From: Caprimulgus europaeus
Taxonomy: Eukaryota; Chordata; Aves; Caprimulgiformes; Caprimulgidae
Direction of reading: 5' to 3'
Length of the DNA: 64,000 bases
Assembly (NCBI GenBank): GCA_907165065.1
Contig: OU015541.1
Location: 16,303,501-16,367,500, forward strand
The first letter of the stretch is position 1. Each line of letters opens with the position of its first letter. The position numbers and the translations under genes are program-made. The notes beneath the pieces are model-generated. The model made no database searches. It worked only from the letters and a program-made list of their open reading frames with translations, and was not told the DNA's origin. Shown in pieces: positions 53,603 through 64,000 of the stretch.

Positions 53603-55745
53603 CCCCCTGGGCTGGGTCCCGTAGGGTGCCCTTGCCAGGGGGGTGCCTGACCCCTGGCCTCGTGCCCCCCGTCTGCCTGCTCCCCTGACCAGCTCATCTC
53701 AGAAGAGGACTCTGGCCTCCCAGGGGGCCTCTGGTCTCTGTCAGCCAAGGGGGGAGAGGAAGGACTGTCCCATCCCACCATCCTCTTGCTGGGGAGATGC
53801 CCCAGTCTGCTCCCCTCGCTGCCAAGGGCGGTGCCCCGGTGCACGGGGGACGTGGCCGTTCTGACAGGACCGGCGCAGCTTCGCTGACCTCCCCCTGCCA
53901 CGACTGCCGGTGCCTGTGGAGCTCCCCTCGGAAAACCTGCTGAGTTCTCTTTCTCTCCCGTAAGCAAGGGTCCAGCCAGCGCTGTTTCTTCAGGGAGAGA
54001 AAGAGAGAATTTATGTTTTTGAAGTTGGTGCCTGTTCTAAGGACTGTGGATGAAAAGCTTTTCCTCACAAATCTCTGACCTCTCCCCCACTTCCCACCTT
54101 CCCTCCCCACCTTTTTTTTTCCCCCGTTTGTGGAGGGCCTCTCTGGTACCTTGTGCTGGCCAGGAGCCCCGCCGTGCCCAGGGAAGGGCGGAGGACAGAT
54201 GAACTGGAAACCTGAAGTCTGTGGCATTTTTTCCACACAGAAAATATGGGACCCTCCTCTCCCACCTTAGGGTGTTTCAGATGCTGCCAGTAGAAATCTC
54301 TATGGTGCTGTTTAGCAATTTTTTTGTTGAAACATTTTCTCTTTAATTGTGATTTATTATATGATTTTTTTTCCCTTCTATAAGCATTTCCACAATTTCC
54401 CCGTGTTTCTCTTGAGTTCCTGCTGAACACGTATACATTGTGTCCCAGAACAGAGTCATGTCAGAGCCCGTGCGATGCTGACACCGGGCTGCTGCCGGGG
54501 GCGGACGCGAAGCTGAGACTGTGAAATTTTGTATCCAACTTCTTTATTTTCTATCGTTTTCTTTTCTTTTTTTTTTTGAAGCATTTAGCCAGAGGTGTGC
54601 TGCAGGCGTGGCCGTGGGTGTTCTGGCAGTGCAGCGCTCGCAGCCTGCAGCCCGGGGCTCCTGGAGTCCCCTCAGCCCGGTGCTGGTGACCGGCTCTGGG
54701 AGCACGCAGGGACCGAGCCCTGTCGCTGCCCTGTCCCCTCCCTCCTGCTCTTGCTCTCCAGGGCCGAGCGTGGCTGTGCGTGGCTGTGTGGTGCTGGTGA
54801 CCTCTAGTGACAAGCTGCTGTCTGCTGGGAGCTGGCTGGGCCCCCCCAGCCCGGCCTGGGGGGGGTTTTGGGGCTCGGAGCAGGTCCTGGCCGGGCAGCC
54901 CCGGCTGTCACCGAGCGCTGCGCTGGCCCTGCCGCTGTCGCTGCTGTTCCACTGTAAAGTGCAAGTTCAATAGCGACACGGGTGCACCTATGGTATCTGT
55001 CCTGAGAAACACTAATCCTAGGTAATTAGCCTGATTGTTAAGTTGCATGATTAGAGATAATAATGCCCACAGGATCTGGTGCTCTGCAGTGGTTGGAGCC
55101 AGCGGTGCTGGGGGAGCAGCACACGGGGCCTGGAAGGGAAAAGCATTGATTCTGGGGTCTGGTGTTCCCCCCCTTTCCCCTTTTTTCTTCTTCTTCAAGA
55201 GAAGGTGACAGGGCAGAGGAGCTCCTGAGGGCTCCCGGGGGCTGCAGAAGCCTTGCCAGTGGTGTGTCGTGTTGGCCCTGTGCAGCACAGGATGGCTCCA
55301 GCTCTGGCACCACTCGGCTGGGGCAGAGGGCACCACCTGGGGTGGATGTGAACATCCCCTTCTTCATCTTCCCAGCTCCATTTTATGCCCAGCCTCTGCC
55401 CTCTGCCTCCTTGCTGGGGAAAGCCCTGAATTTTAGGACTCCCTCCCTTATTTCTAGGTAGCCCTTCCCCCTGCCACTCCCCTGCAGTTCTGTTTCCTCG
55501 CCCAGGGGAGGGAGAGGATTTTTAGTCTCCTCCCCTTGTTTTGCCCCAGTCAAACCAAAGTGGTTTCCGAGCCCAGGGGCAGGGGTGCTACAGCTGTGCC
55601 TGTGCCAGGGACTGGTGTTGCTGCCCTGGGGATGGAGTGGGGAGGGTAGGGATTATTTGAATTAAATTTACGGAGCAAAAAACCTACTGTAAATATCTTT
55701 TTGTTCTTCTGTTGTCAAATAAAAGTTTTTTAGGTTTGGTTGTTT
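53603..55745 (+). other. TGIF2: TGIF2 3'UTR with AATAAA at 55718-55723
   Basis: About 2.1 kb after the stop up to a canonical AATAAA followed by a long GT/T-rich downstream element (TTTTTTAGGTTTGGTTG and later). A/T-rich blocks at 54290-54400 and 54530-54580 stand out from the GC-rich surroundings and may be conserved regulatory 3'UTR segments. Length agrees with the long mammalian TGIF2 3'UTR. Confidence 0.7.
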
Positions 55746-57440
55746 TTTGGGATTTTTTGTGGGGTTTTTTTTTGGTTTGTTTTTGGTTTTTTTTAAATAT
55801 GAGCTGTGTGTGAGACTGGACTATGTCATTTGTGGAGGGCTCACTTACTCCTCCCTCAGCACCAGCCCCCACCTCCTGGTGCTCAGCCAAAGCAGCTTAA
55901 GAGGTCTAAGGAGCATTGCTGGGTGTGGAAAAAATGGGGCCAGTGCCTGGCACAGGCCTGCACCTACCCCACCGTGGTTTGATCTGACAGCTGGGTTGTG
56001 CTCGCTTCCCACAGCACTTGAGCCCGTGTCTGGGAGCCAGAGAGCATTTGGCAGCAGCAGGGGCTGATGCATTTGTGTCTTCCCTCTTCCAGGCAGCACT
56101 GGAAGAATGACAGCATCACTGCTAGCTGCGTGATAAAGGAAAAAAGAAGCAGTCCAGAGCCCTGTGAGGTGGGCAGAGGGCTTGCAGCACTGCCCCTGGA
56201 GCAGCAGCCCCAGCCAGCCTTGCTCTGCCACGCAGGGCCGGGGCCATGAGCCCGAAGGCTGCTGCCCTGCCAGCGTGGGCACGGGCAGCCTGGGCACCGT
56301 GGCGAGGCTCAGGCTGCTGTGCCAGCTCCTGTGCTGCCCCGGGGCTGGGCCAGCCTCCTGCAGCACGGGGAGTGTGTGGGTCAGCTCATCTGCTCGTGTG
56401 TCCCACACACCAGCGCAGGGCTGCAGTCCCGGTGCCAGCTCCATGCCCTGCCTCCCTCGGGAGGATACCGGCTCCTGCCGCCGGGGAGGAGGGTGGGGAC
56501 TGGCACCACTTCAAGCCCTTTGCAGCCCTCTCACCCCTGGTTTCCTGTGGTGTAGGGTGACCCCAGGGGCTCTGTGCCCCCCTCCAGCACTGGGCAGGGG
56601 CTGTGGAAGGATGGTGGCACCTGGCTCCTCACCATTGCGGCTCCAGGGAAAGCCCTGGACAGCTCTGGTGACAGGAATGGCAGCAGAGCAGCGGTGAGAG
56701 TTGCAGGCTGCTGCACCCGGTGTGCCCAGGGGGCTGGAGCCAGGACTCAGCCAGGGCAGGGGACTGCCAGCCCCACTGGGGGTGGTGGAATGGACAGCAA
56801 TGGGGGTTCACAGCTGGGTAAAACACAGCTGGTGCCCCCCCCAGCTCTGATGACCCCTCCTGTGCCCTCAAGCAGCACCTCAGGGCTCCTGAGCTGCACA
56901 GAGGTGCCTTTGCCCTTGGCCAGGCCCTGGGGACCCCCAGGCAGGTCGGGGCAGCCTCAGAGACTGGCACTGGCCTCCATAGAGAAGGGGCCACTGGCCT
57001 CTAGCAGGGCTGAGGCACAGCCCTCGCCAGGGTGATGGGCAGCCATTTCCTGCAGGCACAAGCAGAGGGCTGGGGGTGCAGCCGGATCCCCGCCCTCCAG
57101 CACAGTGCTGAAGCCCCTCACGCAGGGGCAGGCCCACCTCTGTCCCCGGCCACCACCTCCCAGGGCAGCAGCTGGGACAGGGGCTCCCCGGGGGGTCCTG
57201 CCCACTGAGCAGCACCAGCCGCGTCCCACCGTGCCCCAAACCAGCACAGCTGGAAGGTGAAGTTCTGCGACGCAGGAGTCTCTGAGCCCCAGGGCCACGC
57301 TGGTCACAGCAGCACAGAGCACCCGCTGCTGCTGGGCTCCTCCGCGGGGAGACGCCCCCCTGGCCCCGCTGCTCGGCGCAGCCACCAGCCCGGCCCCACG
57401 GTCCCGCCGGGGTCGGTGCTGCCTGGGGCGCTGGACTCGA
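55746..57440. other. Spacer between the converging TGIF2 and DLGAP4 genes, left part
   Basis: Starts with a G/T-rich simple stretch (55740-55797), then unique sequence without a recognised gene. Confidence 0.5.
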
Positions 57441-57844
57441 GCGAAGGGTGCTGAGCCACGGGAGCCCCGCAGTCACCGGGCTCACACTGCCCTCACGGGA
57501 ACATGGGCGCTGCAGAGCAGGCGGCTGCTCCCACAGCAGCCCGGGGAAGCACAGCGGGGCCGGCAGCGGCTCCGCCAGCCAGGAGAGCCCGGCTGCTGCA
57601 GCCCGCGGGCCAGGACAGGTCACGCCCGACCAGGGCCTGGGCCATGGGACAGGCTCAGCGCGTCGTGTCAGCCGCTACCGCCCGGGGAGAACTGGGGTGG
57701 CGGAGGCGCCAGGTACGGGCGAGCCGTCCCCTCCAGCACAGGCTGGCGCTGAGGAGAAGCTCGGCCCGGGCACCGCCCTCCCCCGGCCCCGAGCCCACGC
57801 CTGGAACCACGGTGCTGCCGGGGCCCCCGCAGCGGGAAGGGCTC

Positions 57845-58225
57845 GTCCCGCCAGCCCCAGCCCCAGCCCCATTCCCAGCCCCAGCTCAGCCCCAGCTCAG
57901 CCTCATTCCCATTCCCAGCCCCAGCCCCAGCCCCAGCCCCAGCTCAGCCCCGGCCCCAGCCCCAGCCCCAGCCCCAGCTCCGGCCCCGGCCCCGGCCCCA
58001 GCCCCAGCCCCGGCCCCGGCCCCGGCCCCAGCTCCAGCCCCAGCCCCAGACGGCTCCGGCTCCGGCTCCGGCTCCAGCCCCGGCCCCAGCCCCGGCCCCG
58101 GCCCCGGCCCCAGCTCAGCCCCATTCCCAGCCCCAGCCCCAGCTCAGCCCCACTCCCAGCGCCAGCTCCAGCCCCATTCCCAGCCCCAGCCCCATTCCCA
58201 TTCCCAGCCCCCGGGGCCGCCCCAC
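57845..58225. repeat. (CCCCAG/CCCCGG)n hexanucleotide repeat, about 380 bp
   Basis: Mixed hexamers CCCCAG and CCCCGG with interspersed CTCAGC and CATTCC words. The complementary strand reads GGGGCT and GGGGCC, so it is strongly G-quadruplex prone. Proline-alanine frames in all phases are by-products. Confidence 0.95.
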
Positions 58226-58339
58226 CCTCACACCACTCGCCGACTGTGGGGGCGGGGCTGGAAGCTGCCCCGCCCCTGCTCCTGCCAGGAGCCCCGCCCC
58301 CTCCCAGCAGCCTCAGCGGCCCTGTGCCCCAGAAGTCAC

Positions 58340-58890
58340 ACGGTGCGTTGTGATTGGCTGGCACACCAGCCACCTCGCCTACTGGCTTACCCGGAAGTAC
58401 ATTTGACTCAAAGACCCACCCCTCCTTAGCCACAGGGGGCAGCCATTTTGTTTCAGCCACCATTTTATAGCAGGGAGCAGCCATTTTGTTAAACGTCACA
58501 CAGCTCTGTGATTGGCTGACAGCCACTTCTTGACACCATCCTACCCACGTGCTCTCAAGCAGCACCGTGATTGGCTGCCTCCTTCCTCTGGCCGCAGGAC
58601 TCGCGTACACGGATCTATACATTTCTGTACCCTGTACGTGCGTGTGGAGCTGTTTCCATAAAGGCACGGATAAACACACATTTTTCAGCTATACAGCTCT
58701 CTCTATACATAGATGTGCACATGTTTTAATGTTTACTCGCACATCTATAACGCTGCGGAGTTGAACCTCCACGAGCTGCGAACCCACAGGGAGAAATGAG
58801 GGGAGTGGCGGCCCCGCCAGCCAATCACCACGGACCGCGTGACCAGAGGAGGGCGGGACCCCCGCCCCGCCGCCATCTTGCTGCAGGCCC
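58340..58890. promoter_or_regulatory. Cluster of NF-Y, YY1 and ETS-type motifs (possible bidirectional promoter)
   Basis: ATTGG at 58353, 58511 and 58570 and the reverse CCAAT at 58821 (NF-Y type); GCCATTTTG at 58442 and 58480 and CCGCCATCTTG at 58870 (YY1 type); CCGGAAGT at 58391 (ETS type); TGACTCA at 58404 (AP-1 type). The stretch is flanked by CpG-rich DNA. No known gene starts here; it lies beside the presumed DLGAP4 3' end. Confidence 0.45.
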
Positions 58891-58989
58891 AGCGGCGGGG
58901 GGTGACCCGGCCCCGCCGGGACCGGCCCGCGGCAACCCCGTCCCGGGCCGCACGGCGGGAAACAGAGGGAGCGAGACCGCAGGCGGCGG

Positions 58990-61286
58990 TGGAGTCAGAC
59001 TGCGTTTGTTTATTCACTACTGTTTGGCGGTCAGTCAGCCAGCTGCCCGCGCTGCTGTGAGCTCTCCTCCTCAGAGGCGGCAGGAAACGAGATGAGAGTC
59101 GGGCGGGCACAGGCGGCACCTCCGCGCCCCGGCCTCGCCCCGGGACCAGCGCGCACAGGACACCCCGCTTCACCCGAGCACACACAGAGGGCCTGGGGCG
59201 ACGGACCCAGGACAGAGAGGGATTGGAAACCATTTGACAGCTCGGCACCAGGGGCTGTTGCCCGCAGACCGCCAGCCCCAGAAAAATCAGCTTTCCAGGC
59301 CAGCACCCCAGCAACAGCCTCAGCCACGCTTAGAAGAGTTAATTCAAGAGAGAGGAAAAAAAAAAAAATAAAAAAAAAATCACCTTTGCCTATTGTTCAA
59401 CTTCAATGCTAGAAATCTCTAAAACTGCATCTTGCCACTCCTCCTCAGAAACCTGACCCAACAAGTCAGCGTCTCTATCCCCAGAGATTCAAGAGTAAAG
59501 CTGAATCTGTGTTATATTATGGCCAAGCTTTGATGGGAATCCAATCCCATGTTTGAGAGTTTATGGTAGGTGGGTGAAAATCTCAGAGCACCTGTTCATG
59601 ACACCACGGGGCAGTGTTCAGTGGGCACTCACTTTTTTTTTTTTTTTTTTTTAAGATTTTTTTGCCTGGGCTGAAACTTCTTTGGAATTCTGCCCCACCC
59701 CCAGGGAAGTGGCACATGCCCTCCCCCCTCATTCCAGCAATTGAAGAAAAAAACAAAATCCCCAGCCAGATCACTTGTTCTGAGGGGGTTACAAATAACT
59801 CTGTAGGGGCAGCTCTGGGTTCCAGGAGTCAGACAAAAGGAGACCTCTAAGGGGGAAAATGGGCTAAAAAAGATTTAGCAATCCTTCCTCTACCCAGAGA
59901 GCAGGGAGATAAGGAAAAAATAGGCATCTGATTACACACAGGGTATATATTTTTACACACACTTTTACACACATCTCTATATAGTACATGTAAAAATATA
60001 TGCTATACATCTGCCCATCCTCACCGGGGTGCACTGTGTGCATGGGCATGTATACGTGTGTGAATTAATGTACAGGTACTACTGGTGTATATGTGCATAT
60101 GTACACATACATACAGGCAGGCAGCTCCTCCAGCTGCCTGGGCCCTCCTCTCTGTACAACCTCAGTTCTCTCCCCCCAAATACCGCTGCACTCGCCCCAA
60201 CCCACCCCTTCCCCTGCCCCAGCCCCCCTGGAAACAGCTCCCCCAGTATAGCAGCTTCCTTCTCAACAAGCAATTCCAGGAAAATAACTTTGTAAAGGGA
60301 AGAGAAGAAAAAGTGAAGAACGTGGGGATGGTGCCTGTGGTTACTCTGTGGTGGCTCAGCCCTCCTGCTGTGCCTGGAGCAGGGTGCTGAGCCCGGAGCA
60401 GGGTGCTGAGCCCGGAGCAGGGTGCTGAGCCCGGAGCAGGGTGCTGAGCCCGGAGCAGGGTGCTGAGCCCGGAGCAGGGTGCTGAGCCCGGAGCAGGGTG
60501 CTGCCCTCGGATCAGCCAGCCCAGCACTGCTCCTTCCCCCTTGCCAGCTTATTGCACATTTGCTCCTGGGCTCCATTTCAACAACTCCACACCACATTCC
60601 CCAGACCCTGTCACCCTCTCACTTCAACAGCACAAAGGAATACAAACCCACTGCCCTGCCCCTGCCCACCCAGCCTCCCCCCGCCCCGGTATCCCCTCAA
60701 AAGGAGAACAAACAAACAAACAAAGAGCCCCAGAACGGCCGCTTGCCAGCAGAGTGCAGCGGTACACACTGAACGGGCGGTCTCTGCAGGAGCTCTGGGG
60801 AAGGGAGGATATTCCTAACACGGTAAACAAAGCCATGCAAAAGGTGGGGAGGAGGAAAAAATAAAGGATGAGAAGGAAAAACAGAACTGAGGAGGAGGAA
60901 GAACACAGCATGGCAAGTGCTCAAGGCTTCATGTTTTCTTGTCCTCTTCTTGTAAACAAGCTAATAATTCTCATTAGATAGAACGAGTAAAAAGACTGAA
61001 GTTCCAAGTTGAGGGGCTGGAGTTTCCAGGAGTCTGTTCAGTCCATTCAGCAACACCACAGCCAATGAGAAAATGAGGGGTATTTTTTTCCTTTTCTTTG
61101 TGTTTTGTTTTCTTTTTTTCTTTAAATCTTCATTACTTAAAGCTGAGAGAAAAAAAGCCACCTCAGGAGCCCTTTTCGAGGACGGCTCGTTGTCTCTAGA
61201 CCAAATAAATCCAACTAGTTGGAAAGAACCTTTTGTTTTCCTGTTTCATGACTTTTAACCCAGGCTGTTCCTCCCCTGCCGCTGGC
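58990..61286 (-). other. DLGAP4: Probable DLGAP4 3'UTR, AATAAA at 59009-59014
   Basis: About 2.3 kb from the stop to a minus-strand AATAAA (plus TTTATT). It includes AT-rich stretches, T- and A-runs near 59635 and 59360, a TA/CA-rich patch at 59935-60115 and a 19-bp tandem repeat. The end point is inferred; earlier signals could be used. Confidence 0.5.
60375..60507. repeat. 19-bp tandem repeat, 7 near-perfect copies
   Basis: Seven copies of GGAGCAGGGTGCTGAGCCC, essentially identical, within the presumed DLGAP4 3'UTR. The high identity suggests a young, length-variable locus. Confidence 0.95.
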
Positions 61287-61502
61287 TCAGAGCCGGGTCT
61301 GTGCCTCGGGGACGTAGATCTCGATGCTGTCGGCGCTCTCCGTGGCCGAGTTCTGCCGGACCGAGGCCGCGCGCTTGGCGGCCATCAGGCGCTTGCGGGC
61401 CTCCTGCCGCTGCTTGTCCGGCTCAGAGCCTTTGTCCCGGGCCAGCTGGGATTTGGACTTGGCTGGCTTCTTTGGCACTGGAGGGGGTGGTTTCTTCTCT
61501 TC
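61287..61502 (-). CDS. DLGAP4: DLGAP4 last coding exon with stop
   Basis: 216 nt; acceptor CCTAAAG|GAAGAG; TGA at 61287-61289. It encodes the proline-rich segment, a basic helix (RQEARKRLMAAKRAASVRQN) and the PDZ-binding end. Confidence 0.96.
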   Translation of the reverse strand, partial: EEKKPPPPVPKKPAKSKSQLARDKGSEPDKQRQEARKRLMAAKRAASVRQNSATESADSIEIYVPEAQTRL

Positions 61503-64000
61503 CTTTAGGGAGACAGTAAGGAAAAACCCAAACATAAAATAAAAATGCACATACAGAAGCTCTCTGATACGGGGGGGGCTCTTAGGGCGTGAGGGACCAA
61601 GCAATGGGACTGAGTGCCAGGTAAAGGAAGCAGGAGCAGTTCTTGAGCAAGACACTCATCAAGAGCAGCTTCCCCAGCTTCTAGGATGTGCCATTCTGCA
61701 TCTCATGATACAGAGGCTTCCTGTGGAGTGCGCTGGAGCCTGCACACTCTGTCTGGCCCAGCTGTAAGCCAGAGCACAGCACAGGCAGCATGAAGACTGA
61801 GCTTTATCTGAACTGCCAAGTTTTAACACACCACCCTGCCCAGAGCCATGCTCCTCCTTCCTACCCTCATACCTAGCCAGGCAGACTGGGACACAGCCTG
61901 TGCTGCATTTTCCAAAGGTTCCAGCAGGTGTTTTTACACTGCTCAGACATCAGGAAGAGTTAAAGCCCATTCCAGTGCCTGTAACACTAGAGGCCCCTGT
62001 ATCACCACCACCCATCACACTGCTCTCTCTCCACTGGGACACTTCTTCCCTTGTACAAAATTGTTTCCACTATTACTCCAGAGGAATGGTCTCAGGGCAT
62101 TGGAAGGCTGTAAGATTACACTGTACAAGATTGGTAAAAGCCCTAGAGATCTTCTGTTTGCAGGAAGAAACAGAGCTCAGATACCCAAAGTTTCTGGGAG
62201 GTGCTCTGTCCACTCTCCACTGCCCCACACTCACCTTTCTCTCCGGTGTCTCTGTCAATTGCCAGCTGTTGGCTTTCAGGTGGTACAGCTCATCAAACTT
62301 CATGCTGATGTCTTCAATGGACAACTGCAGGAGATCCCAAAACCCAGCTAGGTCCTGGGCTGTGGGTCTGGGATTGGCATTAGGGTTCTAGAAGAAAAAG
62401 CATTAAAAAAACCCCTTTCAGGAACAATATACTCTCCTGATGAGCAGAGCAGTCTGCACAGCTTCACATATCCCCCTTGTAAGTCTACCTGCCTGTCAAC
62501 TGAAAGAGACCCCAGCCCTAAATATGCAGGGACACATTTAGAGTCAAAACTATTCCTGCAAAGGTCAGAAGCAGATATCTTGACTGCATTTCTCCTATAG
62601 GCATCTGAAAAGAACTCTGAAAAAGATGCTCTGTAGCAGAAAGCAACAGCTTGCCCAGCCAGTGCTAATCCCACAGCAGGAACTTCCAGCTGAAGGTCCC
62701 CAGCACGTGATTCAGAGCTAGAACATTGGTTTCTTACACAGAGATCCTGATTTAAGGGTGGGTGATGATGGAAATGGACACAACACAATGCAAAGCACAG
62801 CTCGGACACCTGAAGAACTTGCATGCCAGCATACAACAATCCAAAGAAGCCAATGGAATTTTCATGAGCAGAATTACTTTGCTACATCACCCCACAAACC
62901 AAAGTATCACAAACCTGAGTATTTCTCAGGCTAGGTTGAAAAATTTTGAGTAGCTTAAGTTTCTTTCAAGAACAGAATTTTCCTAGTTCTGATGTATCTT
63001 GACTGCCATCCTAGGCCTGGATTGTCTCAGGAAAGCATGGGATCAGATCTGAGCAACTCAGCACAAAGCATCAAAGGAAAACCTCAGCACAAGCTCTTCT
63101 GAAAGCCTGGCAGCTGGTGGTGCTGCTGCTCATCCCAGCTGTGACCAGATATCAACAAGCAGATGCTCAGCACTTCACTCCCAAGCCTCTCTAAGGTATT
63201 TTTTTGTTAGGTTTTTGTTTGTTTGGTTTTTGTTTTGCAAGTAAAGGGGAATTCACCTCTGAGGAAGCTTGAAAAATCCATACCATGATACAGCTTGAAG
63301 GGAAAAACAGAACATGGACACACATTAGCCCTGTTCAGCTCTCAGCACGGGCAAACCCCTGCACGACATCTGAGGAGATTTGATTCCAACAGTGCTTTGC
63401 AACCACTGAGGGACAATCCTGGTGGGACATTTTCACCATCCACTTAATCCACAAGCATGTCTGGAGGAGAACAGTAGACTTTCCAAACATTCCCCCCTGT
63501 TTGGCAAAGCTGCAGTGGTTCACCTCCAGAAGCCCTTCAGAAGCAACAAGAAAGGCAGTTTCCAGGACACACAGCAGTACAGCTAGCTGACAGTTCAGAC
63601 CCACAGAGACACAGTGTGTTCAGCATGCCCTGCTCAGCAGTGCAAGAACATTCCCCTGGCCTGATGTAAGCACCAGAGGAATTGCAAACACTCATTCCTG
63701 AGCACAGCACAGCCCAAGAACCACTTATTCAGAGAGAGGTTGTGGCAATCAGCCTCCCACTGCTCAGCTGCTGTTCTTAAATCAGCTTTCATCCCCCATG
63801 GCATGGTCAGGCTGCAGCTACAGCTGCACTGGCTGTTTTTTACAGTGACAGTTACCCTGTTAACACCTGATTGTGTTTGTGCAGTGCTGTTGAAACAGAT
63901 ACATCCTGCTCTCCAAAACCAGAGGAGAAATCGATCCAGACTCACCAAGTTCTGTTCACAGAGGCCGTGGAATTGCTGAAACTTCTGTGACATTAGTAAC
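61287..64000 (-). CDS. DLGAP4: DLGAP4 (SAPAP4), C-terminal part; gene continues off the right edge
   Basis: DLGAP4 is a postsynaptic-density scaffold that links PSD-95-type guanylate kinases to SHANK proteins. Three coding exons are present (64000-63946 partial, 62387-62235, 61502-61287). They read LLMSQKFQQFHGLCEQNL, then NPNANPRPTAQDLAGFWDLL through FDELYHLKANSWQLTETPER, then EEKKPPPPVPKKPAKSKS to the stop. The first two form the conserved C-terminal GKAP-homology helical domain. The last residues, SADSIEIYVPEAQTRL, end in the TRL motif known as the SHANK PDZ ligand. All junctions keep phase 0, and the match to remembered mammalian DLGAP4 is close. Most of the protein lies right of position 64000. 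Confidence 0.96.
62235..62387 (-). CDS. DLGAP4: DLGAP4 second-last coding exon
   Basis: 153 nt, 51 codons; acceptor TTCTAG|AACCCT, donor AGAAAG|GTGAGT. It carries the core of the GKAP C-terminal domain. Confidence 0.95.
63946..64000 (-). CDS. DLGAP4: DLGAP4 third-last coding exon (partial, at window edge)
   Basis: At least 55 nt; donor AACTTG|GTGAGT. The frame with LLMSQKFQQFHGLCEQNL is used; the ATG inside it is not a start. Confidence 0.92.

Noticed and set aside
57448..58679. Frames of about 250-310 codons rich in Pro-Ala or Gly-Leu
   Set aside because: They are produced by the CCCCAG/CCCCGG repeat in all phases and on both strands.
58745..58790. A T-arm-like TTCAACT word on the minus strand suggesting a tRNA
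   Set aside because: The flanking bases do not pair into a five-base stem, and no A box or acceptor stem is present.

Overview
This 64 kb window looks like nuclear DNA of a bird. The evidence is intron-split vertebrate genes, several CpG islands, many CR1 LINE copies with the typical 3' end (8-bp ATTCTRTG-like repeats), and an LTR that I recognise as a common avian ERVL-like type (TGTGATGGTTT...AAACCAGGGCA). The genes belong to the block corresponding to human chromosome 20q11, so an avian chromosome-20-like microchromosome is likely; the species cannot be named.

Layout. (1) 233-12259, minus strand: the first nine coding exons (408 codons) of GGT7, a type II membrane gamma-glutamyltransferase-family protein; the rest lies off the left edge. 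(2) 12.3-20.85 kb: no gene recognised; it holds two long degenerate CR1 copies and a 31-bp tandem repeat. (3) 20855-26000, minus strand: complete four-exon RAB5IF (C20orf24), with a CpG-island promoter. (4) 26-33 kb: repeat-rich spacer with a CR1 split by a nested solo LTR, a second solo LTR, and a plus-strand CR1. (5) 33.3-42.45 kb, plus strand: MYL9, with a TATA/CArG-like promoter, a probable non-coding exon 1, a 6.5 kb first intron and three coding exons. (6) 42.5-48 kb: spacer with two CR1 copies and a GC-rich minisatellite. (7) about 48.2-55.74 kb, plus strand: TGIF2, with a probable non-coding first exon, two coding exons and a 2.1 kb 3'UTR. (8) 55.7-59 kb: spacer with a (CCCCAG/CCCCGG) hexanucleotide repeat and a cluster of NF-Y, YY1 and ETS motifs. 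(9) 59-64 kb, minus strand: the last three coding exons and 3'UTR of DLGAP4, continuing off the right edge.

The genes are not functionally linked: a glutathione-family membrane protein, an endosome/ER-associated membrane protein, smooth-muscle myosin light chain, a TALE homeodomain repressor and a postsynaptic scaffold. What stands out is gene order. Relative to the mammalian order DLGAP4-MYL9-TGIF2-RAB5IF (all one strand, recalled from the human map), the MYL9-TGIF2 pair is inverted here and GGT7 is next to RAB5IF. I saw no operon-like, CRISPR, phage or other undescribed system. The most interesting items are the inversion, the promoter-like motif cluster beside the DLGAP4 3' end, the hexanucleotide repeat and the nested retroelements. 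Exon limits come from splice consensus, reading phase and similarity to remembered protein families; no alignment was run.
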